Of a DNA stretch of 64,000 nucleotides, positions 32,711 to 46,192 are shown in pieces (position 1 is the stretch's first letter; each line of letters opens with the position of its first letter). The notes beneath the pieces were generated by a model. That model ran no database searches. It was given only the letters and a program-made list of their open reading frames with translations, and was not told the DNA's origin. The DNA comes from Coffea arabica. Lineage: Eukaryota > Streptophyta > Magnoliopsida > Gentianales > Rubiaceae. Where the stretch lies: assembly GCF_036785885.1 (NCBI RefSeq), contig NC_092323.1, positions 9,928,501 to 9,992,500 of the forward strand. The letters run 5' to 3'. The position numbers were made by a program, and so were the translations under genes.

Positions 32711-35700
32711 TCACTTCCCGCCAGTCTTCCACTTTTTGGTAAAGAGAGTTACAGTTTTGGTGGGACTACGACTTCCTATCTCTGCTGGTCGTAGCATAGA
32801 GATAGGAGCTTGATGTTGCTTCTGATATTCCTTGTCATCCGTCAAGTGTTTCATCTCAAAGCTTCCCCTAGCAAGACCTCTGACAACCTGATGTATTACG
32901 CGTTAGAGAACAAAGGCAGGCATGCATATCTCAAAAATTTACAAAAGGAAACTGGATCCATGACAAGTATAATCAAAGATCAGATTTTGGATTTAGAATG
33001 CCAGTTTTTAACCAACATTCATCGTTTTTTATCTTCCGGCTGCAAAAAACTAACAAGTGCGAGTTGGTCCGTTTACTGCAAGAAACTAACCATGTATATT
33101 TGTTCGATCAACTGTTAAACTAGGTTTATTTAAGATCCTTTACTCACATAACAAACCCCCAAAAAAAACAGAAGAGGGAAAGGTAAAAATGTCCTGTTGA
33201 GCAGGAAAGTAGAAATACAGGCTAGTAGAGGATGATTGGCTTACCTTTAGAAGAATCCAGACCTTGAGAGAACTACTCAAGACTGCAAGCTTTGTCCTCT
33301 TTCCTGAAGTTAGATAATTACACATGTATCGATCAACTCTAAGAATAAATCTTGGCCATGAATTTGGTTTTTCAGGGTCTGCCTTCAGTTCCATCATTGA
33401 CTGAGTATACGGACAAAAATTAGATATGCCAATAACAACAGAAAGATCACATAAATGGTAAACCAATGGAAAACATGATTTGGCAGGATTGTAGTGATAG
33501 AATTTATAATCTAAAGAAGTTAGCTCCCATGTTCTGACCATCAGAAGCAGAGTGTATCTCCAAGGACAATACGTAGTGAAGAGACTCCATAAGGTCCAGA
33601 CTTACAGACTTCAATTCAACCGGTTGCCAAAAAATTAATATTTAGAAGTAATCCCCCACAATTTTATAATTTATGAACCAACCCAATACTGTCCAACCAA
33701 AAACACAGTCAGGCTACGCTCCGTGCCTAAATCTCTGATCGCTTCCTGTTTCTCCCTCCAACTCAGTTTCCACCATCAGCTTAAAGTTTATCAAAGCCTC
33801 AAGAGTCAAGACTTCAGTTTCCACCACATAAGTGGTGGCTTAGCCACACCCAACAATTCAAGCAACACAGATTTTCAATTTGGTACTACTATATTAGCTT
33901 TTTCTCCTGTATAAATTTGTTCAACTTTCAATAACTCCAATGGAAGACGAGTAAAAATTTAAAGCCCAGTAATAAACATACCAAATTTTGTATAAGCTCA
34001 CTAAAAGTTCAAGTGGAAGACTCAATTCAGGTGGAGAAGGGAGATGCAGAGAATTAAGATAAGAGGGAGATTTTGTTTGATAATATGGATTTCAGCATAA
34101 AAGTTTAATGGGCATACTGTTTGCAGGAGGAGAATGGAAGGAGGTGCGGAGTGCTTTAGCCATGGCGCTGAAGAGAAGAAAGACGGGGGTGGTAGCAGGG
34201 GTGAGATTGGAGGTTTGGGAGAGGTGAGGAAGATGAGACAGTTAAGAAGGTACTGATTAACTGGAGAAGTCGGTAGCCCATTTGTCTTGAGAATAAATGA
34301 ATAATTGTACAGATGAGACAGATCTGTAACTTGAATTAAAGTTACAGTTTGTAATTTAATCGTTTTTCCTATCTACAAATATTACCACTAACAGCTTTTC
34401 CTATATTATTATTCTGAATGCAGTAGGTTCTAAGGCGGCATAATATTTACTGATCACGGTATCCCCCCTTCCCCTTCCCCTTCCCCTTCCCCACAAGCCA
34501 AAAAGTAGGAGGAGAAAAGAAAAGAGAATGGTCTTACCAGCAGCCGGCAGATTTCACGTTCAACTTTAGAGAATGAAGTCTCTAAAGCTTCCACTCTACC
34601 AGTGCCACAACAGCATGTGCATGGTTCACTGATCATAAAAGTCACACTAGGTCTAACCTGAACACAGCAAATGTAAAAATGATAAATTAGGACTTAATCC
34701 TAATGAATAACTGATGTAGCAAATGCTTGCTCTTCATCAGTGAAAGAGAACCAAAAAGTTAATAAAATCAGAAAGAGAAAAGAAAATCTAAGTGGTCAAC
34801 TCACCCTCTTGCGAGTGATCTCCATAAGCCCGTGCCTTGACAACTCAGAAACTTTGACCATCGATCTATCTCTCTCGACAGCCTTTTTAACTTCTTCATA
34901 CACCAATCTTTTATTTGCTAGAAGTACAAGATAGGAGGTCAGCGCACATATTCACGTATATATTTTGATAACTGTAATGAAGCGAAAAAACTGGCAAAGA
35001 CATTCGCATTATGATCTTCAGCTTGTATTACATCACGTAAATATTATATCTTTTACTGTAGAGATAGCTTTCAACCATAGGACTGTAAGAAAAGAGAATT
35101 GTAATGGAAAAACGATTATATCCACTTGCAGGTTCAAGATACCACTTTCATAGGAGAGTCCAAGTCACAAGAAGATTTACCAATTAAATTAGGCCACAAA
35201 TTTATTCCAAGTACTAATTTACAGCTGTCGAACAAGTGTTTTCTGTCAGTAAATTAGATAAGATCCATATCATCTACAAATAATTATGTTCACAACATTC
35301 ACTTTCTTTTTCCATCAACAATTAGGTCCTCCCCCCCCCCAAAAAAATAAAAAAATCCCCCAGCAACCTTGATTTCTCCACCTCAACCACCAACAACACT
35401 AAAGAAACAGAAGAGGTGTTGGCAGGAGGGAAGGAAAAAGCTTAATATATGTTGTCCGTACTTGTTAATTGTTGCAATCCACCTTGAGATTTGATTATCC
35501 AATCAATGATCTATGAAGCAATTTTAATCTGTCCTTCAAAGCTGCTTTCTTTGCAGTTAAATATCATGTTCTACAAAGATGCTGCAGATTAATAATAAAT
35601 AGCTTAAAGACTTACAATCATCTTGCATGTCAATGAAATCAACGACAATAATGCCACCAATGTCTCTCAGCCTCAATTCCCTAGCAATCTGTAATAAATG

Positions 35701-38700
35701 AAATGCTCAGTTTAGTTATGAAGAACTAAACAGACCATCTAGTGATAGTAAAGCATGGTGGCTATGTCACACATAACCTAAATCAGAAGAGTACTACCAG
35801 CATAGCCCATATTTTGGCGACAGCACCACATCATGGAGGCAACCTTAGACTAAACCTTTATCAAAAACAATCATGGACACTATAATAAGGCAATACAATA
35901 TGGATTTCATTCAGGACCTTAGCCATGCACTTCAGTGAATGAGGTCAAAGTGGTTGATTAAAACTTCAGCTAACACATGAAAAGTACTGTCCTTTCCTGT
36001 AGCATCTTACTGATCAATCTAGTTCTTCACACAAAGTATTCAGTTTGAATAAATAGCACTTTTTTTTCTTCTTCTCTCCCCAACTTGGCACTTCTTGCCT
36101 AATATGGTACAAAAGCCATTTTTATCAGAAACAGAATGGGCAAGAAACTAAAAGTCTTCTATCCTTGTTGCTATTGTTGCTACATAGGCAAGTCAACCTT
36201 AGTTCGCTCATAATTTTCCTGCATTCAAGTTTTTCCATCAAGAATTGTGTCCATCAACCCTTCTTAGCTATGTCCAAAATTTGGGCCGTTATCTATACCA
36301 GACATCCTTTTGCAGTGAAAAAAACATCTAAAAGATAAAAAGCTTTGGAAGTTAGCTCTAGCAGTTCATTTTCCCTATTCAGTGCTCAATAAGCAGGTAG
36401 AGATGTAAAATGTAGTCCCCTAGCTAGTGAAAACTGGGTAAACAATTGTTTTTTCTTGCAGATATGACAAAATCCTTGAAAGAAGATCATATAAAAACTT
36501 CATAAGTCTGCAAGACAAACAAATTGCAAGATTCACATTATGTAGGGAAAGAAAAAGAAAATATTAAATTGATGAAGATACTTTACATGCACATAAGAGC
36601 AAGAGCTAGGAAAAGAAAATGTATTTCAAACACCCTCTCCAGCATATGAAGCATAAGTAGATGTTGAAGTAAAAAGAAAAATTAGTTTCTGTACTTGTTT
36701 GGCAGCTGCGAGGTTGACATCAAGAATAGCTTTTTCTTGGGAAGTCCCATGACCAAGCATACAATGCCCCCCATTCACATCAATGGACACTAATGCCTCA
36801 GTTTGTTCAATCACTAGATAACCTCCATTATCAAGTGGAACCCTGGAACCATGGGATTTTATTAGCACAATGTGGAAGAACATCATATTCATATCTGAGA
36901 CTAAGTCAATGGCAAAAGAATATGCAATAAAATAATTAGAAGAGACCAGGAAACACAAATTCTTATTCCCAGAAATGGTGTAAAAGAGAAGTAATGATAA
37001 GACCTATCTACCTCCCTTCACCCCCATACCCAAAAGGTTGATTAGTATAAAAGGTTTAATCCTTTCCGGGTTGATTAGTCACCAAAAAAGAAAAGGTTTA
37101 ATATAAAAAAGAAATAATCCTTTCCGGGTTGATTAGTCACTAAAAAATAAATCATTTGATCCCAAGTGGAAGATCCTTATCAGAAAAGCACGTTCAACAA
37201 GGTATGATAGACTTAGAAACGTCATCAAAAATAAGGAAAGTAAAACATCCAAGGGAATGCAAGTAAACTAAAATAAGCTCACAAAAACCAAGTTCTCTTT
37301 GCAAGATTCAAACTTATCAAGCCTAATGTCAAACAGTTGCTGCTTCAACTCTTATCTTCAATAAGAACCAAAAGGTGAAACGCAAGATTCAAGTTCTTTG
37401 AATGCTTATTCTTTTGACTGACAGCAGTAAAATAGTTTAGAAGCAAATTCTGTAACCTGATAGATATGCAGTTCAACAGGTGCAAGCCCCTGTCAGAAAA
37501 CCTAGCATGTGAAATCAGCTTATAATACAGCAACGATGCCCCCCAGTAAAGATTTTCATAACTGTCCACTCAACATAAAGACATCAGCTCTCGTTTTTCT
37601 TATACATCAACCTATTTGGTCTCCATAGACCATGATCACCAACATCATTCTTCCTTCTCCAGTGTTTGCTGATTCAATCATTAAGGAATTGTAAGGTTTA
37701 AATTGTGTTTTTAATTCTATACAGCAAAACTATCTTGACAAACAGACTTCTGTTTCACTTGTATGGAAACATGATGTTTATTAGTCATATGTCTCCATAG
37801 AGAATGATTGTATTACGTTAGTCGTTGCATAAGTCAGATACAGCAAGTTTTTTGATGACATATTATCAACTTAAAATTTACTTTTGTATTACAGCTAAAA
37901 AGCCAATGACATGTATTTTGACACAATAACATACTAAAAAGTATCTGCATTGTTAATAGGAGGTTTTCCCACCTTTTACTCAAGATGTTATCTATTTCTT
38001 CCTCAAGTTTATATTCATCAAAAAGTGGAGAACTTTTGCTGTATAACTCAACTCTGTCACAAAGATTAGGAGCTATTTCCTGGAGATAGTTTGTAACCTG
38101 CATAATGAAACTAGAAAAGTGAACCTCAGTAATTGGATGTAGATAAAAGTATATTGATCAGAAGAACAGTATCACATGATCTCCCAAAAGCTATTCACTA
38201 AGAAGCACAATGCGAAATTAAATATTCATTCTCCAAAAGATGAGGACATGCAGCCAAGTTGCAACATTGTAACATGCTGTTCCTGAATATGTTATGCCGT
38301 ATCATTGGGATTCACATGCAAAATATTACATGGGAACATATTCAAAAGCTAATCAATTCCACTTTCAGACTGATCCCAGTGACAGCATGAACAACCTCAA
38401 TCAACGTCTAGTAACATTATTTCCTTTCTACTTCCACCTATTTGTACAAATTGTTAAACCATGAGCCCTCATCATTTGTCTGTACTTTCTAGATTTGTGA
38501 AGAAACATTTAGGTCCCTTTACATCAAGCTGTCTTAACTCACATACTGTGGTATCTGAGGCAAGGGAGCAGAAATTTGAATTCATTAAATCAGACAACCT
38601 ATACTATATGGTAAGGAAGTTACATCACAAACTATCCATTCCCTGGACAAATGTCATACCTCATGATATGTCCTTGGAGAATCAACTATCATGCTCTCCA

Positions 38701-40844
38701 CCTGAAACATGTCAAAAAGAGTAAACAAAAAGATCACTTATTCCAGAGATCATGAGTGCCGGCAATCAGATCTCCCGACCTACTAAAATAAACCACTTGA
38801 ACTACAATAAACGACAGCTAGGAATGAGCTCACCTTCTCACTGAAGTAGTCCTGGACAACTGAGAGCGTTTGACCCATTGCCCGATGCAACAGAATTGGC
38901 ACTGCTCCATCTACACCTTCGTCTGCAGCAAGGGCAGCAGACTTAGCATGTTCAACTATACTCTTCCAGGTTGAAAGCAAGCCCTCTAAATCCTTCTGTA
39001 ATTCCTCTAGTGAACGACCAGCGGCAACAGTCCTTACAGTAAGACCAAATCCTGGAGGCTGCAGAGTTTTTGCCATGACTCTCAATCGTGTTCGCTCAAC
39101 ACCAGAAATTTTCTTTGAAATTCCAATTGTATTGCAGCGAGCAATCAAGATCTGCAAGAGAACAATGACAGATCAATAAACTAGACGTTTTGCACAAATT
39201 GAGCATGAAGCACAAAACCAATATATAAATAAATAAACATATATTTGGAATACCCAGAATCTGCTTCTTAGCTTTGGATAAGCAGTCAGTGTGGGGCCTT
39301 TGGTACCCAATCCTTCTTTGACAACTTGTACAATTATCTTTGTGCCCTTTTGTACCTGAGTCCACTTGGTTCCATCCGGACTTTCAACTTTACAATGATC
39401 AGCTTTTTGGTCTATAGTTGCACCTGGTGTTTGGTAGCCATTTCCACTTAATTTCTCCAAATACCTCTCAGAATTAACTTCAAAAGCATCACCAGCACTA
39501 CCATTACAGTTTTCCTTCAGGACTTGCAGAATCTCGCCATCCTCATCATTTTCATGCTCCCCAATGTCATCATCCATGAACTCTTCTGAATCAACCTCGC
39601 TTTCGTCATCCTCAACAAAGTCAATTTCTTCAATTTCATCAGAAATGGTTTTGTTATCAGGAACACCTGCATTCTCTCCAAGCCCGGCAACAACAGATCC
39701 ATTTACATTTTTGTCCTTTCTTTGATGGCAAAATGGAGGAACTATAAATGGTTCTCTCTTTGGCTTTATATCCATAAGAGAGGGTCGTGGACCACCAATA
39801 TTTACAAATGCACCACCCATGTGGGGAACCAGTTTTGTGACTACTCCTAGATATACACTATCACACTGCACATTATTTTTTACAGGTTCCAGCAACAACT
39901 CAACCAATTTCCCATTTTCCAACACAGCAATTCTTTGCATGGTGCATATAGAAGAGTTAATCAATATCATTGTGGTAACTGAATCCTCCTCAGAGATCAC
40001 AGGGTCTTCATCATCAGCAAGGAGCTTCTCTGGAATTTGTCCATGTTCATCAACAATACATGGTGGAGTTTCCCTATCTTCTGAACACTCTTCATTTTCA
40101 GGGAAATTGCTAACTGTTTTGACATCAGAACTACAAGAGTGAAATGTTTGGAGCAGCCAGGGCTCCTCAATGGGTTGGTCAACCTCATAAAATGTTCCAT
40201 TAGGATTAAAGCTTTCATTTGCTGGACTAACAGTGCCCTCAGCATTAGGATAAAAGTTCTTTTTTGTGGATTGAGACAAGAGCTCCGAACCTATAGTTTC
40301 ACAATTAAGGTCCTGTCTTATCTCACTTTCACTCCTCGGAACACCTGCAGCATCTGAATCCACAAAAGGATAAGAAAGTTGAGAAGACAACCAAGGTTCC
40401 TCTATAAACTCATAATCAACTGAAAAATTTTCTCTAAAGTCTGGAGACTTTCTGGATATAGTTTTAATGGCCTTGCAGAAAAACTTATGATCTTGAAGCT
40501 CTTGATGCGAGACTGAGGAATCACTTCTCAAACATTTCATAGTGTTGCATTTATCTGTCAAAGCACTGAAAGCATTTGAGTGTTCAGCAACATATTTCAC
40601 AGAGTGCGTCAATAAGAAAGCCATTGTTTGAAATAGTACCTCTAGTTGGAAGGCATAGAGGGAGCCAACTTTCCATGACACTCGACCTAATTACATGTGC
40701 TTGTGGCTTTCTGCTACGACATCGAGCTAATGAGTTCTCCACTAGAACTTTTCTGATACGTTTATTAGGTGAATACAGTGAAATGGAGAAGATAAGTTCA
40801 GGTTTCCAGAGGATATCACATGAAGTCCACATTTCTCCTTTCAT
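32711..40844 (-). CDS. RNE: Ribonuclease E/G-like protein, chloroplastic
   Basis: Eleven exons: 40640-40844, 39254-40554, 38834-39151, 38660-38701, 37973-38097, 36695-36842, 35616-35688, 34805-34917, 34538-34657, 33245-33400 and 32711-32887, giving 925 residues from ATG 40844. The catalytic part is very conserved: SSICTMQRIAVLENGKLVEL, VTKLVPHMGGAFVNIG (S1-like, split by a long acidic insert), VERTRLRVMAKTLQPPGFGL, and ALVSIDVNGG with metal Asp685. IGGIIVVDFIDM carries Asp730, and MISEPCTCCCGTGRVEAL is the Zn-link region. The end is KKWKTGGK. It processes plastid mRNA and rRNA. Residues 1-55 look like the second half of the family's CBM20 (SCDILWKPELIFSISL). The first half and a transit peptide were not found, so the true start may lie further upstream. 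Confidence 0.9.
37057..37140. repeat. Direct repeat in RNase E/G intron
   Basis: The 26-base word beginning TAATCCTTTCCGGGTTGATT occurs at 37057-37082 and again at 37115-37140, inside the intron between exons 5 and 6. A partial copy of its end (GGTTGATTAGT) lies at about 37036-37046. Confidence 0.8.
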
Positions 40845-42989
40845 CAAGCAATTACAAGTACTGTTTCCGACCCTGGGTATCTGCTATAACCAAGACAGTA
40901 ACATGCTTATGAGCACAACGTATTACCGGACTAACACAGTAAGGAAGGCAGTGTCTTTAATGAAAATTTTCCAACTGAAAAGTACTCTTCAAGGGGTTAA
41001 AAAATTGCTATAGTTTTAATATCAAAACAAGAATTTTCCAATATATATAATCACCCTTGACAGAAATGATGGATTCTATTGACTTTGTTCAATAGATGAC
41101 TAATCAATTAATCATAATAGTTCTGAAAAATGAAGAAAAAAGTACCTTCCTTGTACTATACAGGCCACTGCAATCTGCAGAAGACAAGAGAATAACCATC
41201 TCCAAATGTTGACCATGAGCTGAAACGACTTTTCCGAGCCAAAGTATGTCAATTGATCCTTTGGAAATAACTCGGTCTCTTGAGAAATCATAATGAAGTT
41301 CATTAATCATCCATCACCACTGAGGATAGCAAGTTTTCTGGGGGGAAATGAAGAATATCAATCTGAGTCTGCAAAACATCCACTCTTGTGAAAATACTAG
41401 TACAGTAGCTTATGCAATGTTGTTTTAAAGCCTAGAAAAGCTGCCGCTAAATAACCCCCTTACTCAAGCAGATAAGCTCTATGCATTACAGTTTATTCTA
41501 AAACCAGCAAGAGCGCAGTTGATTAGAGCAAACTTTCTGGCACCAAACAAAGTATAAGCGCAGCCCCACATCTATTTAAATGCGGTAACTTCAACTTATG
41601 CATACAACACAATCTTAATAAATAGCATTATGGCGCAAAAAAGCAAGAAATCATCAAAGTTAGAAACTTCGTGACTTAATTTCAGCGTTATGCCCTGGAA
41701 AATCCAAACAAGCACATAGCAATCGAAGAAAATAAACCACTGACCAAAAACAACAAACAACATATAACCCTATAAAGGCACTCATTATTGAAAACCCAGA
41801 AGCCTATTCCTTCAAGAAACATGAATACATGCTAAAAATAGCAGCTTGTCAAATAATTCAGTACAAGACTAGAGTTTCACGCCAGCCAATACAAATAGAT
41901 GGTTGGCTGGCTTTGCATGGAAAAACAACCTGCTGATAATCCAAGAATATTAAGCTGGAACGAAGGAGAAGACCAAGGATTTTTTATGGAGTTTTATCAG
42001 CTTTTGTCCAAAGGGGTACTACTAAGTACTAATTCGCACTCAACTGCAGGGAGCTATGGAAACGGCTAGCTCCATTTATACGACCGCGAAGATAAGGCAG
42101 AGATGGAGATGGGGTACATATGTATTTTAGATCAGAATGCGTGGACAAAACGGTCTTTCCATTCCATTGTTTTTCCTCTCTTGGACCTATTTCATACTAA
42201 AAAAATTTACGTTTGAAAAAAAAAAGGGTTCTACGTTTGCTTTTCCATTTTTAATCTGCACTTTTTCCTTTCTTTTATTTTCCGTTCAAGCTCTAAACTA
42301 TTCGATCAGATCACTATTCGGAATGTTTGCTCTTTTTTTTTTTTTTATGTCACTCTCCCATTCAATGATGAAATGATTCTAAACGTAAAATGTTTCCAAA
42401 ATTTTTCTTCAGGATGTGATAAATCTACTAAAGTTAGGGTAGGATTGCATTTTACTAGTTGATATGCTTTTATCATTTCATGAAAATAAAACATTTTGAA
42501 AAAATTTTGAAATATTTCCTTGACATATTTTTTAATTATCTTATTTCACAAATCACATATAATTACAGTATATTTTTCTATAAAACTCTTAAAAATTGCA
42601 ATTTCAGACCGGTTGAATTATTTTGCTCCCAATTAATATTGTAATTTTTTAACGGATATGTCTTTTCTTTTCTATTCTTTTTTTCCGATTTGAAGTTATA
42701 GTGACACAATATTTTAATTGTACAACTAGGAAAAATTATCCATGATTAATTTACTGGATGACATTAGAGAAGGAAAACTACAAAAGTGACGGCTAATTTT
42801 ATTCTTTAATGCATTATATTAGTATATCCATTAGAATGGACGAGTGAGTACAAAATGTTGCAAATATAGTAGCAGCAGCTATTCTTTAAACTTCATACTA
42901 CGATCTACTATAACCTCTGTAATGAATTGACTACAACATACCCCAAAAATAGAAGCAGATAAATCCAGCCTTGTATCAACCATAACTAT
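40845..42989. other. Upstream region of RNE and 3' region of the IST1-like gene
   Basis: It may hold a 5' exon of RNE. At 41150-41310 the minus strand is open in two frames and ends AAGG|GTACTT as a donor, with ATG candidates at 41303 and nearby. Neither frame resembles CBM20. AT-rich DNA from 42120 to 42900 includes a degraded MITE-like stretch (42395-42615). The IST1-like 3' UTR should lie just below 42990. Confidence 0.45.
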
Positions 42990-45900
42990 CTAAGACTTGC
43001 GGTATTTGAGAGCTTCAAAACGTGCAGCAAGAGTATCATAGTCTGGTAATCTAGGGTGAACTCGAGGAAATGAATCCTGTTTCCCTTGCATTCCAGGTGC
43101 CTGTGGTGCAGGCCTGTGAGGTGGCTGGTTCATTCCTTGTCCAGGTTTCTCCATCTCAATTTCCTCATCAACATCTGATTCATCAAATTTGACATCTGAC
43201 TTTGCAGGAGGGACAGTGTAGCTGTGCCTTCTAAGATTTAAAGGTGGTTCTTCCACGTCAATTTCTTCGTCGCAATCTGAGTCATCAAATTTGATATCAG
43301 AACGAGCAGATGGAACATTATAGCTATGCCTTCGATAAACCTTTGGTGTGTCGAAATTGTTATGTTCAGCACTTGAGGAATGAGAATTTTCAGAACTCCG
43401 CCGCTTGATGCTCTTCTGGACCTTGTATTCATCACCCATCATTTCATCATCTTGGGCCATGTCATGAGGCATATAAATGCCAGTAGAATTGGACCTCACA
43501 GAACTGAATTTATTCATGTTTGCGCCATTCTTACCGTTGTGAAAACCAGATGCATGCGTCTCTTTACCAACCAGATAGGCAGCAGCTTCTGCAGCAGCAA
43601 TTGCTTCCGTCGCAGACTTAGCAGCAGCTTCAGCAGCTGATGCTGAGTCTTGAAAATGCAAGGTTTTGCTTTCTCCAACACCTGGATGCCTTTTTTGTTT
43701 CATATTTTTCAAATTGTATGTAGGGAATACATATTAGCCAAAGTTGATATAAATTAAACAGAAAAAAAAAATGTTGACTAGATTTTTCACACTGGCAATG
43801 CCACATAAAGGATAAGAAGTTTGACATGTCAATTTAGCAATTATGCGGCAGACAAATGTTTATTATCTTCCCATGTCTACACCTGACGGACTTATCAGGA
43901 ATAGGCATACATGCCCAATGAAAAACAAGAAACCCGAAGTCATAGAAGCCAGTCTCTGACACATCAAATTTACAAGGAAATCTGGTATTTCTGTTGCTTC
44001 TACACGTTTCTTTTTTACCCGAAATGATATCATAATCAGTATGTTGGTGCCTTACTTGCTGGTCAGAGGGGGTTCTGGTGCCACTGAATGATTCATGACT
44101 GGCTTGACAGGTAAGCTGGAAGCACTTGCAAAAGTAGTTGGTCCTTCCTGGTAAAATGGGAGAGCAAAGCTTGATAAAAGGGCAAATAGAAATTCTTTTA
44201 GCTTGAAATAAACTTGGACAGAGTAAGAGAGAAAAAGAGCCAGAAACATACTATACGCTCTTCTGGAGGCTTGAGCAGCTCCATCTCAGATTCTGTTGTA
44301 TCCCAATCAACCTGGTATTCCTTTGCTATCTCTTTCATAACTTTCAATTTTACTTCACCAGATGGTGTTCTAACAGAAAGCTTTTCAATAAGCTGGCAAA
44401 GAAAGCAAGATTTCAATTTTTCCTTTCCCATTTAGAGCTCACAAAGGGAAAAGAACTTGGCATTCTTCAATATGAATTTGTAATGTAGTCTGTCTAACAT
44501 GTGCTAAGAAGATAAACAGTAAAGACAGTATACGATCATTTCCAACCAAAGAAGTATGAATGCACTGGAAAACAAGTTAATTAGAAAGCAAACTTCCATG
44601 AAAAAACAACTTAATTACCATCCGGTTCACTCCAGCATTGGGTCGTAGATCAGTAGCTGCAGATACAAAATCTTTTCCATATTTTTTCTCAAAAACATCC
44701 CGAATAGCCAAGAGTTCTGGAATCTCTGAGCAACGAGGGCCAGCAAAGATCAAACTTGATATCCCTTCTTTCAGGTCAGCAGGGCAATCCCTGAAATAAA
44801 TGCAGGCAAGCACTAAAAGTCTTCTTTAACTCGATCATTTGTACTTTTTTCAGTAATATGAAAAGGTAAATTTCCTACAAACCTTCGCTTTGCAATAATC
44901 TGAAGTCGGGCCACAATGAGTTCACAGAAAAGCTCAATGAACTCATTTGCAGCCATAATGTTCTGTTCTCTTATTACATGTTCAACCTGAAACGGTGAAA
45001 AAGAGTGTGTTAAGGACTAGTTAGAGCTTATTACGTAGTCTCATCAGAGTCCTTCAGTTTAACTTAAATTAACAAGTACGAAAAAATATAGCCAAAAAGC
45101 TATATATATTAAGATTCACTCTTTTCCCTTCTCTTGTTCACACTCACATCCACACAAGTAGTCAAGGACTTTTTTTTTTTTTTGTTTTTTGGAGGAAAAG
45201 AGGGGGGGTGTTTAAATTTCGAGTAAGACTATCACAATTATTGTAAATAACCCTTCACATACTCATCCCAATGAAGCACGAACTACTCCTAATATAGAAT
45301 CATACTAATGAGACAACAAGACAAAGTCATCCAACAAAATCCAACCTATACCTTCAATAGATAACTACTTAACTGAAATCACAAACTAAAACTAAGTTTA
45401 TACTCTTTCACAACGAAACCCAAGTTTATGACTAAAATAACAGAACCAGAAAAGGAAAAAATGGAATCAATTAGCCAAGAAACGAACTTTTCCAGGGTTC
45501 CATATGAAATAATTAAATATCCAAAAAATTGAACAAAGAAAGGGATATCATGGGGGTTCAAGAAGCTTTCAGCAAAGAAAAGAAGAAGGTGATTAGGGAA
45601 AATTACCCTGACTCGAGCAGTAGCATCCTGTTTTTTCTCAAGCAGCATAGCTATGTCTCTCCTCATTTGCCTAATCACCACCTCCCTCTTATTCCTCAGT
45701 AGCTTTATTCTTGCCACCGCCATCTTCGCCATCGTCTTGCTATCCCATTAATAAAACGCAAATGTATGTACCAAAAAAAAATTAGAAACCTTAGAATTGG
45801 GGGACGCACAACTACTAACAGAAGCCAACATGGGTTCTACAAGGAAAAAAAAAGTGAAATTTTAAAGATCAAAACCCATTTGAGAGAAAAAAAAAAATTA

Positions 45901-46192
45901 CATAAAAAGAAAAGAAAAGAAAAAACGAGGCTTTTCTATTAGGAAAAAAAATAGAAATTTAGGAATGATAGCACACCTGAAAGTGCACAACTATAAACAA
46001 AGAAAAGATGGGTATTTAAGGGGAAAAAGGAAGAAAATTTAGAAAATAAAGACCCATTTGGCAATGCAAAGCTATTAGCAGAAACTAACATGGGTTTGGC
46101 AACAAAAAGATTGGAAATTTTGCAAATTATAAAACTATATACCATTTGGAGGAGTTGAAACGTCTGCCGAAGAGAGAAAGCCCGATCTTCAT
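42990..46192 (-). CDS. IST1-like protein (ESCRT-III associated)
   Basis: Seven exons: 46143-46192, 45607-45739, 44883-44986, 44619-44790, 44252-44392, 44056-44147 and 42990-43689, giving 463 residues. The N-terminal ~170 residues are the helical Ist1 domain: MKIGLSLFGRRFNSSKCKTM, KMAVARIKLLRNKREVVIRQ, RRDIAMLLEKKQDATARVR, VEHVIREQNIMAANEFIELF, DCPADLKEGISSLIFAGPRC, EIPELLAIRDVFEKKYGKDF, NAGVNRMLIEKLSVRTPSG. The long C-terminus is low complexity: an Ala-rich stretch (SAAEAAAKSATEAIAAAEAA), then two tandem acidic RRHSY repeats, then a Pro-rich tail ending ALKYRKS. The family acts with VPS4/LIP5 in multivesicular-body sorting. The exon 7 acceptor (AAAAAAG|G) is forced by phase and has a poor tract, so that junction is less sure. 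Confidence 0.88.
43143..43334 (-). repeat. In-frame 34-codon tandem repeat within the IST1-like gene
   Basis: RRHSYNVPSARSDIKFDDSD is followed exactly 34 codons later by RRHSYTVPPAKSDVKFDESD, each continuing into an acidic CDEEIDVEEP or VDEEIEMEKP stretch. The copies differ at several codons, so the duplication is old enough to have diverged but keeps charge and the RRHSY core. Confidence 0.85.

Noticed and set aside
39819-40357. Plus-strand frames over the acidic insert of RNase E/G
   Set aside because: Shadows of the minus-strand coding exon.
40576-41013. 145-codon plus-strand frame opposite the RNase E/G 5' exons
   Set aside because: Antisense to exons with clear homology. No family resemblance and no splice logic of its own.
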